DNA of 64,000 nucleotides, taken from Duganella sp. SG902. Its GTDB lineage: Bacteria > Pseudomonadota > Gammaproteobacteria > Burkholderiales > Burkholderiaceae_D. Where the stretch lies: assembly GCF_013376005.1 (NCBI RefSeq), contig NZ_JABMJK010000008.1, positions 231,415 through 295,414 on the forward strand. Direction: 5' to 3'. How positions within the stretch are numbered: the stretch's first letter is position 1; the number at the start of each line of letters is the position of its first letter. The notes under the pieces are model-generated. The model did no database searches and was not told the DNA's origin. It saw nothing but the letters and a program-made list of their open reading frames with translations. Shown here one piece after another: positions 31,009 to 43,248 of this stretch. The position numbers were made by a program, and so were the translations under genes.

Positions 31009-31860
31009 ATGAAGACCAGGAAAATCGTACTTTCGGCAGCGCTGATGTGCTTGTTCACGGCGGCGCGGGCGATGAATGTCGACCCGCTGCCGGCCAAGGC
31101 GGTCAAGAACGCGCCCTACAGCGCCGTGGGCGAGCAGGAGGTCCAGCGTGATCTGCCCGACGGCAATCAGATCAGCAGCAAGACCACCACGCTGCACTAC
31201 CGCGACAGCCAGGGCAACACGCGGCAGGAAACGCGCGGCCCCAACGGCGAGGTGCAAGGCGTGACCATCCAGACCGCCGCCGACAACACGGTGTACACGC
31301 TGGTGCCGGCGGCGAAGATGGCCATCAAGCTGTCGCTGGACAGGATAAACGCCAAGGCCACTGCCATGGGGGCGGCCGCCGGCGCGGCGATCAAGGCGCG
31401 CGCGGAGGGGGAGCGCAAGGACGGTGAAGATGTCCTGATCAAGCGCGCCACGCCCAACAGCAACACCTACGCCAACATCGTGCCGCTGGTGGCGGGCGCC
31501 TATGGCGACATGAAATGGGCCAGCAAGACCGTCACCAAGGACCTCGGCGCGAAGAACATCGATGGCGTCAAGGCCGAGGGCAAGTTGCGCACCTACGAGA
31601 TCCCGGCCGGCGAGGTGGGCAACCGCAAGGCTATCGTGGTGGCGGACGAAAGCTGGTATTCGCCCGAACTGCAGGTCACACTGTATTCGAAACACAGCGA
31701 CGTGCGCAGCGGCGTGGTGGTGTTCCGGCTGTCCAACCTGAAGCGCGCGGAGCCGGCGGCCTCGCTGTTCGCGGTGCCTTCCGACTACGCGATCAACGAC
31801 GTGACGGACGGGCCGGAGAAGACGCTGGGGGAGATGGAAGCGCAGTGGAAGAAGAAGTAG
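31009..31860 (+). CDS. Exported protein of the ECF sigma operon, function unknown
   Basis: A 283-residue protein with a clear signal peptide (TRKIVLSAALMCLFTAARA). The mature region is beta-rich, with VQRDLPDGNQISSKTTTLHYRDSQGNTRQE in parts and YSPELQVTLYSKHSDVRSGVVVFRLSNL, a pattern also seen in periplasmic proteins of lipoprotein- or outer-membrane-related stress operons. I do not recognise a named family. It follows the putative anti-sigma gene by 23 nt with AGAGGA before its ATG, so it is probably part of the same operon and may be a target or sensor of that system. Confidence 0.7.
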   Translation: MKTRKIVLSAALMCLFTAARAMNVDPLPAKAVKNAPYSAVGEQEVQRDLPDGNQISSKTTTLHYRDSQGNTRQETRGPNGEVQGVTIQTAADNTVYTLVPAAKMAIKLSLDRINAKATAMGAAAGAAIKARAEGERKDGEDVLIKRATPNSNTYANIVPLVAGAYGDMKWASKTVTKDLGAKNIDGVKAEGKLRTYEIPAGEVGNRKAIVVADESWYSPELQVTLYSKHSDVRSGVVVFRLSNLKRAEPAASLFAVPSDYAINDVTDGPEKTLGEMEAQWKKK

Positions 31861-31917
31861 GCGCCGGGGCATGCTGGTAAAATATGGTCATAGCAATTCA
31901 CATCGTATTGGATCAAC

Positions 31918-33045
31918 ATGACCATCAAAATCAGCCAGAATTTCGACTCGGGCGCCATCGAGGTGCTGCGCGCCGACAGTGCCGCCACCATTGAACTGAA
32001 CCTGCGCAAGGACTCGCACGCGGACATTCACCAATGGTTCCACTTCCGGGTTCAGGGCGCACGCGGCCAAAAGCTGAACATGCGCTTCCTGAACGCCGGC
32101 TCGGCCACCTACGCCAAGGGCTATGAGGATTACCAGGCCGTGGCCAGCTACGACACCGAGAACTGGTTCCGTGTGCCGACCACGTTTGACGGCCAGGTCA
32201 TGACGATCAAGCACACGCCGGACACGGACAGCATCTACTACGCCTACTTCGAACCGTATTCGTTCGAGCGCCATCTGCGCCTGCTGGGCGAGGTGGGCGA
32301 GCATCCGTTGGCGCGCGTGCACGACCTGGGTTCGACGGTCGACGGCCGCGACATGAACCTGGTCGTCATCGGCAAGCCGGAAGCGGAAAAGAAGATCTGG
32401 TTCATCGCGCGCCAGCACCCGGGCGAGTCGATGGCCGAGTGGTTCATCGAAGGCCTGATCGATTCGCTGCTGGACGACGCCAACCCGATCGCGCGCAAGC
32501 TGCTGCAGCGCTGCGTGTTCTACATCGTGCCGAACATGAATCCGGACGGCTCGGTGCGCGGCAACCTGCGCACCAACGCGGCCGGCGCCAACCTGAATCG
32601 TGAATGGATGACGCCATCGGTCGAGCGCAGCCCGGAAGTGCTGTACGTGAAGCAGAAGATGCACGAAACCGGCATCGACATGTTCTTCGATATCCACGGC
32701 GACGAGGCGCTGCCGTACAACTTCGTGGCCGGCAACGAGATGCTGGAGAATTTCAGCGAGGAGCGCCGCCAGAAGCAGCAGGCCTTCATCGACCGCTACA
32801 AGAACGCCTCGCCGGACTTCCAAGACAAGGTGGGTTACGCCGCCAGCAAGTACAAGGAAGACATGCTGACGCTGGCCTCCAAATACGTCGGCCATCACTT
32901 CGGCTGCCTGGCGCTGACGCTTGAGATGCCGTTCAAGGACAACGCCGACCTGCCGGACCCGCACGTCGGCTGGAATGGCGCGCGCAGCGCGGCGTTGGGA
33001 GCGGCGATCCTGCAGCCTATCCTGCTGTCGCTGGACGATTACTGA
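31918..33045 (+). CDS. M14-family zinc carboxypeptidase (cytosolic CCP-like)
   Basis: A 375-residue cytoplasmic metallopeptidase. An N-terminal beta-sandwich (about 1-115; HADIHQWFHFRVQGARGQKLNM) precedes the peptidase domain, the same layout as eukaryotic cytosolic carboxypeptidases that trim glutamate tails. Zinc ligands are His and Glu in RQHPGESM and His in FFDIHGDE; substrate-binding Asn-Arg appears in GANLNREW, and the catalytic Glu in LTLEMPFK. Bacterial substrates are not established. It is followed by the CYTH gene 2 nt downstream, so they are coupled. Confidence 0.9.
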   Translation: MTIKISQNFDSGAIEVLRADSAATIELNLRKDSHADIHQWFHFRVQGARGQKLNMRFLNAGSATYAKGYEDYQAVASYDTENWFRVPTTFDGQVMTIKHTPDTDSIYYAYFEPYSFERHLRLLGEVGEHPLARVHDLGSTVDGRDMNLVVIGKPEAEKKIWFIARQHPGESMAEWFIEGLIDSLLDDANPIARKLLQRCVFYIVPNMNPDGSVRGNLRTNAAGANLNREWMTPSVERSPEVLYVKQKMHETGIDMFFDIHGDEALPYNFVAGNEMLENFSEERRQKQQAFIDRYKNASPDFQDKVGYAASKYKEDMLTLASKYVGHHFGCLALTLEMPFKDNADLPDPHVGWNGARSAALGAAILQPILLSLDDY

Positions 33046-33047
33046 TC

Positions 33048-33512
33048 ATGGGCGTTGAGATCGAGCGCAAGTTCCTGGTGCGCGGCGATGGCTGGATGGC
33101 GCTTGGAGAGCCGGTGTTCTTCAAGCAGGGCTACCTGTCGTCGCACAAGGAGCGCGTGGTGCGCGTGCGCATCGAGGGCGAGCGCGCGGTGCTGACGATC
33201 AAGGGCGCCAACCAGGGCGCCACGCGCGGCGAGTGGGAGTACGAGATTCCCGTCGCCGAGGCGGCCGAGCTGCTGGACGGTTTGTGCGAGCAGCCCCTGA
33301 TCGAGAAGTACCGCCGCCGTATCACCTACGCCGGCAATGTGTGGGAAGTGGATGAGTTCCTCGGCGCGAACGCCGGGCTGGTGGTGGCGGAGATTGAATT
33401 GCGGTCGGAAGACCAGCCGTTCGACAAGCCGGACTGGATCGGCGAGGAAGTCACCAGCGATTTGCGCTACCTCAATTCCAACCTGATCAAGCGTCCGTAC
33501 TCCACTTGGTAA
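33048..33512 (+). CDS. CYTH-domain triphosphatase
   Basis: A 154-residue protein that starts with the diagnostic metal-binding EIERKFLV (ExExK) and continues with RVRIEGERAVLTIKG, REWEYEIP-like charged strands, EKYRRRI, WEVDEFLG and LVVAEIEL, which together line the tunnel of CYTH/triphosphate tunnel metalloenzymes. It probably hydrolyses inorganic triphosphate or a related triphosphate in the cytoplasm. The start is 2 nt after the carboxypeptidase stop. Confidence 0.92.
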   Translation: MGVEIERKFLVRGDGWMALGEPVFFKQGYLSSHKERVVRVRIEGERAVLTIKGANQGATRGEWEYEIPVAEAAELLDGLCEQPLIEKYRRRITYAGNVWEVDEFLGANAGLVVAEIELRSEDQPFDKPDWIGEEVTSDLRYLNSNLIKRPYSTW

Positions 33513-33540
33513 GCCGCGCGTTTTGTCCTAAGCTGGAGGG

Positions 33541-33831
33541 ATGGACAGCGAACGGCAAAATGCGCTGGAGGCGCGCTTCGATACGATAGTGCCGACCTTG
33601 GCGACCAAGGCCGACGTCGAGGCGTTGCGCGCTGATATACACAAGTGGATGGTCGGCAGCATGATTGGCCTGTTCATTGGCTTTGGCGGGCTTGCCGCCG
33701 CGCTGGCGCAGTTGATCAAACCGTCCCAGCCTGCCGCGCCGGTGGTGGTTCAGGCGCAACCTTCGCAGCAGCCGGCCCAAACCCCGCAGTTGCCGCCGAC
33801 GATCATCATCAATATCCCGCCGCTCAAGTAA
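33541..33831 (+). CDS. Small single-TM protein with coiled-coil N-terminus
   Basis: A 96-residue protein: an N-terminal helix (RQNALEARFDTIVPTLATKADVEALRADIHKW) resembling the coiled-coil part of DUF1640-type proteins, one transmembrane segment (MVGSMIGLFIGFGGLAAALAQLI), and a Pro/Gln-rich tail. GGAGG precedes the ATG at good spacing. The function is unknown. Confidence 0.7.
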   Translation: MDSERQNALEARFDTIVPTLATKADVEALRADIHKWMVGSMIGLFIGFGGLAAALAQLIKPSQPAAPVVVQAQPSQQPAQTPQLPPTIIINIPPLK

Positions 33832-33881
33832 AAAGCCCCTGTCAGAGCGGAATGCCGCTAAGTTAAGCCTTTTTGACCAGT

Positions 33882-33909
33882 CGTCATTCCCGCCTTCGCG
33901 GGAATGACG
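33882..33909. repeat. Short REP-like palindrome between convergent genes
   Basis: CGTCATTCCCGC (33882-33893) and GCGGGAATGACG (33898-33909) are perfect complements around CTTC. It is the only hairpin between the convergent small-TM and DUF2863 genes and may stop transcription from both sides. Confidence 0.8.
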
Positions 33910-33937
33910 GCATTACTGTCAGAGCAGGGCTTTTGGG

Positions 33938-35200
33938 TTAGTGGAAGTGCTCGGTGCCGGTGGGGGCGTCCTCTGGCATTTCGGCGTGCGCCAGTTCGCC
34001 CTGCGGATCGGCGAACAGCGGGGCGCCGCAGTCGTCGCAGAATTCCATCACATAGCGCTCGCCCAGCTTTTTCACTTGCGTGACGCCGGCCGCGTTCAAA
34101 TGCGCGGTGATGTCTTCCACCGGCGTCAGCGGTTTTTGCAGCGCGTTCAGGGCGCCCGGACCTTCCGGCGGCGTGCCTTCCTCATCCTCCTGCCCGTACA
34201 GCGGCCACACCACGCCATAGATCACGTCGGTCGACGAACGCTGGGTGAACGCCACGCGGTATTCGTCGATCTGGCCCTCGGCGTTTTCCTCGCCAAAGCC
34301 GGCGATGACGGCGCGCAGCTCGTTCGGCTCGACCGCCAGCGTGTGCGTCAGGTAGTGCACGGCCGCGCGGATCGAGACCGGACGAATCAGCTTGTCGGCC
34401 TCGCGGCAGGCCATGTAATAGGCTTCCGGCAACAGCAGCTCGACGCCGCAACCCGGCAGCAGGCGGTTGACGGTCGGCGTGGCCTGCGTGCGCCATTGTT
34501 CCAGCGCGGCGCTGCGCTCGGCGGCGAAGCTGGCCTGGTGCTCCGGCATCTGCCAGCGGAACAGCGGCGCGCCGGCCGGCGCCACCACCACCGCCAGCAG
34601 GTAGCGCGTGTCTGCCAGGAATGGCGCGGTTTCGGGCACCTTGGTGTCGGCCTTCAGCGTCGTGCCCTTGAGCGCGGCTTGCGCCAGCTTCTGCACCTTG
34701 CCATAGGTCTCGACGTGGCTGCGCGGCAGCTGGTCGATCGAGAACAGGGTGGGCGACATGGCCATCTGCGTGCCGTCGGCCAGCAGGTGCGCCGAGAAGT
34801 GGGCCGACAGGGTTTGCAGGATGTCGGACGGAATCGCGCCGGAGGCGATCGCGAAGCGGGTCCACGCCAGGATCGGCGCGGCCACCAGCAGGACGTCGAA
34901 CTGCTTGCTGACGCCGTCGGCGGTGTCGATGGTGAGGTGGCTCGATTCGCTGACCGCCTCCACGCTGTCCATCAGCACGTCATACGCGTTCAGGTCTTCC
35001 TTGAACAGCGCGTTGAGGGTGGCGTCGATGGTGTCCTGGTGGCCGGTTTTCAGGAGTTTCTGGAGCTGTGCATCGAGAGAGTGCTCCCAGGCCCGCTCTT
35101 CGATACGGCTGGCCGCCTGCCCGACAGCCTGGGCGTAGGTGGCGAGGCGCTGGCTCTCGGCAGACAATTTTTGGGATGAAGCTTTAGATGAACGACGCAT
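33938..35200 (-). CDS. DUF2863 family protein
   Basis: A 420-residue acidic cytoplasmic protein found in Burkholderiales. It has a basic helical N-terminus, a central alpha/beta region (LLVAAPILAWTRFAIASGAIPSDIL; LPGCGVELLLPEAYYMACREADKLIRP) and ends with CDDCGAPLFADPQGELAHAEMP, containing a CxxC that could bind metal. I recognise the family but its function is unknown. It is a single gene. Confidence 0.8.
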   Translation of the reverse strand: MRRSSKASSQKLSAESQRLATYAQAVGQAASRIEERAWEHSLDAQLQKLLKTGHQDTIDATLNALFKEDLNAYDVLMDSVEAVSESSHLTIDTADGVSKQFDVLLVAAPILAWTRFAIASGAIPSDILQTLSAHFSAHLLADGTQMAMSPTLFSIDQLPRSHVETYGKVQKLAQAALKGTTLKADTKVPETAPFLADTRYLLAVVVAPAGAPLFRWQMPEHQASFAAERSAALEQWRTQATPTVNRLLPGCGVELLLPEAYYMACREADKLIRPVSIRAAVHYLTHTLAVEPNELRAVIAGFGEENAEGQIDEYRVAFTQRSSTDVIYGVVWPLYGQEDEEGTPPEGPGALNALQKPLTPVEDITAHLNAAGVTQVKKLGERYVMEFCDDCGAPLFADPQGELAHAEMPEDAPTGTEHFH

Positions 35201-35324
35201 AGCGCAATAAGAGTCTCATAAAGGTGAATAAAACGGATCAGTCATGCAGATGATAACCCTTATGAGACGTATTGTAGTTGATTCGCTCAGCTACTTCCGA
35301 TTACTTCGAAGCAGCGGTGCGCAA

Positions 35325-37481
35325 TCAGACGCCGGCCAGCGCCGCCACCTCGCCCGCGCTCAGGGCGCCGTGGTAGATGCGGAAGTCATCCACCTTGCCG
35401 TTGAAGTAGGGATCGGCCGGATATTGCGAGCGGCCGATCCAGTTGCGGCTGGTGCCGCCCAGGCGGTAGGGCGAGGCCGTCATGGCGGTATTGGTGGCGG
35501 CCGCCACGCCGTTGACGTACAGCGTGCCGTTGCTGCCCGACAGCGTCACCGCCACGTGCACCCAGCGGCCGGTGGGCAGCGGGGCGGTGGCGATGGTCTG
35601 GCTGCCGTAGCCGCCGCCGGTGCTGATGGTGAAGCTCAAGCCGCCGTTGCGCGCGCGCGGCGTCAGGAACATGTAGTGACTGGTGCCGGAGCCGAAGTCG
35701 AAGATGCGCGCCCAGTCGCGCGCGGCGTCCCAGTACACCCACGCCGCGATGCTGAAGTCGGCCAGCCCGGCCACCACGTCGGCCGGCAGCGCGGCGTAGT
35801 CGTCGACCCCGTCCAGCTGCAGCGCGTTGCCGTTCCTGCCCGCGCCGAGCAGCGCGCCGTTCTGCAGGGCGACGCCGGCGTCGCCGGCATCGTCGAACGG
35901 CAGCAGGGTGCGCAGCGCGACCGCAGTGCCCACCTGCGCCTCGTTGGAGGGGCCGGTTTCGCCGCTGGCGGTGGCGGCCGTCACCACGTAGTAATACGTG
36001 CCGGGCGCCATGCCGCTGTCGGTCCAGGTCAGCAGGTCGGTGATGCCGCTGGCGATGGTGGTGTAGGGGCCGCCGGCGTTGCTGGCGCGCTTGACGGTGT
36101 AGCTGTTGCCGTAGGCGCAGCCCCACCAGGACAGCTGCACCGCGCCCGCCACCAGGCGGGCCGTCAGCCCGCTCGGATTGGCGTCGCCGGCGATCGGCTC
36201 GCGGCTGAAGGTCAGGGTGCCGAGGCCGAGCTGGTCGCCGTTGCCGCCGTCGCCTTCGGCGCGCACCTTGGCCGCCATCAGCGCGGTGTAGGGCGCCGCC
36301 AGGCCCATGCGGTTGACGTAGTGGTGGTACACCATCTCCCACACCTGGCGCGTGAACGGCAGCCCCGCCGGCGACACTCCGTAGCCGGTGCCATGGTTGT
36401 TGGTGTAGGGATCGAACGGCATGGAGGTGTAGTAGAGATTGCCGCTGGCGTCGGCCAGGTTGGACTTGGCCACGTACTCGGCGCCGGCCAGGAAGCGGTT
36501 GTTGTCGTAGCCGTAGAAGTCGTCTCCCTGGTTCCACGCCATCTCGCAGAAGGAGGCGGCCAGGCCGATGCCCAGCGTGCAATGGCCCTGGTCGCGCGAG
36601 CTTTCCTGCCATTGGCCGAGGTAGCCCGGGTGGATGAAGCGCACCGCCTGGCTGGCGGCGCCGTTGCCGGGGCCGTTCAGGTAGTAGCCGACCGCCTCGT
36701 TGTAGAGGTCCTCGCGGTCGCACAGCACGCCGATGGCCAGGATGGAGGCCAGGCTGCACTGGTCCCAGTTGGCCCAGTAGTTGGTGATGTCGGCGTCGTT
36801 GTGCTGGACCAGGAACTGGTGGTTCAGCGGATAGAACACGGTCAGCATCATGTTCTGGAAGCGCGCCAGGTCGGCCGCCGCCCAGCCGGGGTAGGTGCGC
36901 ATGATCTCGGCGGCGTTGGCGAACTGGTAGCCGTAGATGCCGGCCGCCAGGAAGCGGTCGGCGTTGCCGGTGATGGTGGTCAGGTTCAGGCTCCAGGCGT
37001 TGAGGAAGCTGACCGCCTTGTCGGCGTAGGCGGTGTCGCCGCTGATCTTCCAGCGCAGCGCCAGCTGGTAGGCGCGCGCGATGTCGATGTAGAGCTGGGC
37101 GTAGTTGCTGTCGTCGCCGCCGCGTATCACGGTCTGCAGCGGACGTGGCGGGTTGTTGAGATGAGAGCGGCCGGTGTTGAGCAGGGCGTTCCAGCCGCTC
37201 AGCCATGGCTGCACGCCGCCCTGGACCTTGGCGCGCATGCGCGCGAAATCGGCCTCGGTGTGCAGCAGGCCCGGGTGTACGAAGGTGCGCGGCGCCGATC
37301 CGGACGCCGCCGCGGCCATGCCGAGGCGCTTGGGGGCGCCGCTGGGCGAGGGGGGCGCCTCGGGGGCGCCGGCGTCGGCGCCGCAGCCGGCCAGCGCCAT
37401 CGGTCCCAGCGCCGCCACCCCCAGCGAGTTGGTGCAAAAACGCCTGCGTTGCAGCGACAGTTGTTGTTTATCCTTTTGCAT
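35325..37481 (-). CDS. Alginate-lyase-like lipoprotein with FN3 and LamG domains, Tat-type signal
   Basis: A 718-residue exported protein. The signal carries twin arginines (LQRRRFCTNSLG) and a lipobox (LAGC), suggesting Tat export and lipid anchoring. An alginate-lyase-superfamily domain (about 55-395) includes RTFVHPGLLHTEADF, NYWANWDQCSLASILAIGVLCDR and SSRDQGHCTLGIGLAASFCEMAWNQG. Then come a fibronectin type III repeat (about 440-530) and a LamG/concanavalin-like domain (about 545-710; FSIAAWVYWD, GRWVHVAVTLSG, NGKVDDFRIYHGALS). It shares its layout with the 15132-17621 lipoprotein but has a different C-terminal binding module. GGGAGG precedes ATG 37481; the longer frame is rejected. A LacI-type operator match lies 41 bp upstream. 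Confidence 0.88.
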   Translation of the reverse strand: MQKDKQQLSLQRRRFCTNSLGVAALGPMALAGCGADAGAPEAPPSPSGAPKRLGMAAAASGSAPRTFVHPGLLHTEADFARMRAKVQGGVQPWLSGWNALLNTGRSHLNNPPRPLQTVIRGGDDSNYAQLYIDIARAYQLALRWKISGDTAYADKAVSFLNAWSLNLTTITGNADRFLAAGIYGYQFANAAEIMRTYPGWAAADLARFQNMMLTVFYPLNHQFLVQHNDADITNYWANWDQCSLASILAIGVLCDREDLYNEAVGYYLNGPGNGAASQAVRFIHPGYLGQWQESSRDQGHCTLGIGLAASFCEMAWNQGDDFYGYDNNRFLAGAEYVAKSNLADASGNLYYTSMPFDPYTNNHGTGYGVSPAGLPFTRQVWEMVYHHYVNRMGLAAPYTALMAAKVRAEGDGGNGDQLGLGTLTFSREPIAGDANPSGLTARLVAGAVQLSWWGCAYGNSYTVKRASNAGGPYTTIASGITDLLTWTDSGMAPGTYYYVVTAATASGETGPSNEAQVGTAVALRTLLPFDDAGDAGVALQNGALLGAGRNGNALQLDGVDDYAALPADVVAGLADFSIAAWVYWDAARDWARIFDFGSGTSHYMFLTPRARNGGLSFTISTGGGYGSQTIATAPLPTGRWVHVAVTLSGSNGTLYVNGVAAATNTAMTASPYRLGGTSRNWIGRSQYPADPYFNGKVDDFRIYHGALSAGEVAALAGV

Positions 37482-37521
37482 GACACCCTCCCATCGAATT
37501 GTGAACGGAAGCTGATTATGC

Positions 37522-37535
37522 TGTAAACGTTGCCA
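37522..37535. promoter_or_regulatory. LacI-family operator-like site, copy 3
   Basis: On the minus strand this reads TGGCAACGTTTACA, differing from the 5854 site at two positions and keeping the AACGTT core. It is 41 bp before the start of the second alginate-lyase-like gene, linking it to the glucan locus 30 kb away. Inference from sequence similarity. Confidence 0.5.
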
Positions 37536-37585
37536 CATGGAAAGAAATATTCATGTGGTTTACGTTTTAAGCGACAGCGCGGACG

Positions 37586-37615
37586 AAAAAAAACACCCTG
37601 CGAGCAGGGTGTTTT
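37586..37615 (-). terminator. Terminator between aconitase and the lyase-like gene
   Basis: AACACCCTGC and GCAGGGTGTT form a perfect stem with a very short loop. On the minus strand it ends in a run of T, about 20 nt after the aconitase stop. The plus-strand side also has a short T-run. Confidence 0.8.
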
Positions 37616-37635
37616 CATTTGGCGCATCGGTCGGT

Positions 37636-40344
<2,709 letters not shown>

Positions 40345-40403
40345 GACCTCTCCTTCGGGTGGGTATCGTCTATTGAATAATGTGTCGCTAAAGTGAAGCG
40401 TGC

Positions 40404-40916
40404 TTACTGGATCGTGATCTTGGTGCTGGTCGGCTCGTTGGCGGCGGTCGACACCGGTTTCATCTGCTCGGCGTTGCGGCACTCGTTGGCCAGCTGGCGG
40501 TTCTGCTTGGAGTCGAGCAGCATGCCCTTGGCCGGGATGCCGATCCAGATCAGGCCGTACAGCTTGTTCTCGAAGCGGTTGGCGCCGGTGGTGGTGCCGA
40601 CGCGGGTCAGGCGGTGCAGGCGCTTCTTCCAGCGCAGCGCGATGTGGGCGTCGTCGTTGGCGTTGGCGTAGATGGTGATCTTGTTGCCGAGCTCGCAGTC
40701 GAACTCGGTGACGGCGGAGTCGGTGATGGCCGGCTCGTCGGCTTCCTCGTCCGGCGCCTTGGGTTCGGCCGGCTTGGCGGCGGCGGCCTTCTTGCTGGTC
40801 TTGGCCACGGCTTTCTTGACGGGTTTCTTGGCGGCGGCGTCCTCGGCGTGGGCGGCGGCCATGGTCAGCGAGGCCAGCGCGAGGCTGCAGGCCATGAATA
40901 ATTTGGAGATGGACAT
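40404..40916 (-). CDS. Exported protein with MliC-like C-terminal domain
   Basis: A 170-residue protein with a signal peptide (KLFMACSLALASLTMAAAHA), a Lys/Ala/Pro-rich linker (about 25-60) and a C-terminal domain with two Cys. The segment DCELGNKITIYANANDDAHIALRWKKRLHRLTRV and then GANRFENKLYGLIWIGIPAKGMLLD follows the layout of membrane-bound lysozyme inhibitors (MliC): Cys start, W/Y strand, GANRF near the loop and a terminal Cys. Assignment as a periplasmic lysozyme inhibitor is tentative. It sits between acnA and the citE-like gene, an unusual place for an envelope protein. Confidence 0.6.
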   Translation of the reverse strand: MSISKLFMACSLALASLTMAAAHAEDAAAKKPVKKAVAKTSKKAAAAKPAEPKAPDEEADEPAITDSAVTEFDCELGNKITIYANANDDAHIALRWKKRLHRLTRVGTTTGANRFENKLYGLIWIGIPAKGMLLDSKQNRQLANECRNAEQMKPVSTAANEPTSTKITIQ

Positions 40917-40927
40917 CGGTGTGCTTC

Positions 40928-41920
40928 CTATGGGTGATCGGTGGTACTGCCGTTGAACAGCGCGGCCACCGACTCGGGCAGGGTGAGCCCGGCGAGCTTG
41001 GCGCGTTGCAAAACGGTCCAATAATATCTGTAGCTGGCGCGGTCGTGCAATCGGCCATTTTGGGAGATCGGCCCCCATTGCACGGCGGCGGCCTCGTGCA
41101 GGATGGCGGCCGCCTCGCTGACCTCGGACAGGCGCGGGGTGAAGGTCTTGATGATCGGCTTGATCTGGTTCGGGTGGATGCTCCACATGCGCGTGTAGCC
41201 GAATTCGGCGGCGGCGCGCTGGGCGTCGTTGGCGGCCACCGCCGTGTCCTTGATCTCGGTGGTGACGTTGTGCGACGGCACCTTGCCGTGCGCGTGGCAG
41301 GCGGCGGCGATCTCGAGCTTGGCGCGCACCACCAGCGGGTGGGTGAACTGGCCCGGCGTGCGCATGGCGTTGGCGGGAATCGCGCCGTAGTGCGAGGAGA
41401 CGAAATCCATGATGCCGAACGACAGGCTCTGCACCTGGGGCAGGGCGGCGATCGGGTAGGCGTCGCGCAGCGCGCCGTGGGTTTCGATCAGCACGTGCAC
41501 CGGCAGGTCCTTGCGGCCGGCCTTGGCGGCGTGCGTGTTGATCAGCTTGATGGCGCGCTCGACCTCGGCCACGCTGTTGGCCTTGGGCAGCATGATGTAG
41601 GCCAGGCGCGGGGCGGCGGCGCAGATGATCTCGACGTCCCTGGCGAAGTGCGGGCTGCCGGCGTCGTGCACGCGGGCGCCGATGCGGTTGAATTGGTTCT
41701 CTTCGGAGTTGAGCAGCTCGACGATCAGCCGCGCGTGGGCCTCCTCGTTGCCGGCGCTGGCGCCGTCCTCGCAATCGAGGGTGATGTCGAACACGGGGCC
41801 AAGTTCTTGTTGCAGGGCGATCGACTTGCGCATCAGCTTTTCGGAGCCGGCGTAGTGATCGCAGGCGGGCAGCAGCAGCGGCTGGCGGTTACCCTGGAAT
41901 AAAACCTCGGATGGGTGCAT
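40928..41920 (-). CDS. CitE-like CoA-ester lyase (HpcH/HpaI aldolase family)
   Basis: A 330-residue TIM-barrel enzyme of the malyl/citramalyl-CoA lyase group. Visible are HPSEVLF, the metal-site DITLDCEDGA, RIGARVHDAGSPHF, IMLPKANSVAEVERA, VLIETHGALRDAYPIAALPQ, FGIMDFVSSH and MWSIHPNQIKPI. It would cleave a short-chain acyl-CoA such as malyl-CoA or citramalyl-CoA. ATG 41920 is preferred; an in-frame GTG at 42007 would add 29 residues lacking family motifs. It lies 101 nt after mdh in a TCA cluster. The exact substrate is inferred from family only. Confidence 0.85.
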   Translation of the reverse strand: MHPSEVLFQGNRQPLLLPACDHYAGSEKLMRKSIALQQELGPVFDITLDCEDGASAGNEEAHARLIVELLNSEENQFNRIGARVHDAGSPHFARDVEIICAAAPRLAYIMLPKANSVAEVERAIKLINTHAAKAGRKDLPVHVLIETHGALRDAYPIAALPQVQSLSFGIMDFVSSHYGAIPANAMRTPGQFTHPLVVRAKLEIAAACHAHGKVPSHNVTTEIKDTAVAANDAQRAAAEFGYTRMWSIHPNQIKPIIKTFTPRLSEVSEAAAILHEAAAVQWGPISQNGRLHDRASYRYYWTVLQRAKLAGLTLPESVAALFNGSTTDHP

Positions 41921-42021
41921 GCGTGATGGGTCGGGTGAAGAAATAACCGCCGCGCTGCTCTCGGCAGCGCGGCGGGTACGGCGGATCGGTGGTTTGACCG
42001 GTTCCACTGGAGCGGCGAAGA

Positions 42022-43011
<990 letters not shown>

Positions 43012-43173
43012 GATGAATCTCCAAAGTGGGAAGTGAATCGTTCGTGAAGCAGGACCGGCGGCCGGTCCGGAAACCGTAATCATACTGCAAAATGCAACGC
43101 TTATAATCATGTATCTGGCAAGCGTAGCCTCGGGAGTGTAGGCTGGGCGCCACTATCTGTCAATTCTATCTTA

Positions 43174-43189
43174 TGTCTTATATAAGACA
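43174..43189. promoter_or_regulatory. 16-bp perfect palindrome, probable GntR operator
   Basis: TGTCTTATATAAGACA is a perfect palindrome in the mdh/gntR divergent region, 60 bp before the gntR start used here and about 165 bp before mdh. The size and A/T centre suit a GntR/UTRA-type dimer. Binding by the adjacent regulator is inferred. Confidence 0.65.
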
Positions 43190-43248
43190 GATTAGTTATT
43201 GCCATTTTTTCTGGACGGCACAGGTCTTTTGTGGTGAAATCGTGGGCT

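Noticed and set aside
40917..41774. N-terminal extension of the MliC-like protein to 41774
   Set aside because: It overlaps the citE-like gene on the same strand in another frame; the signal peptide starts at 40916.
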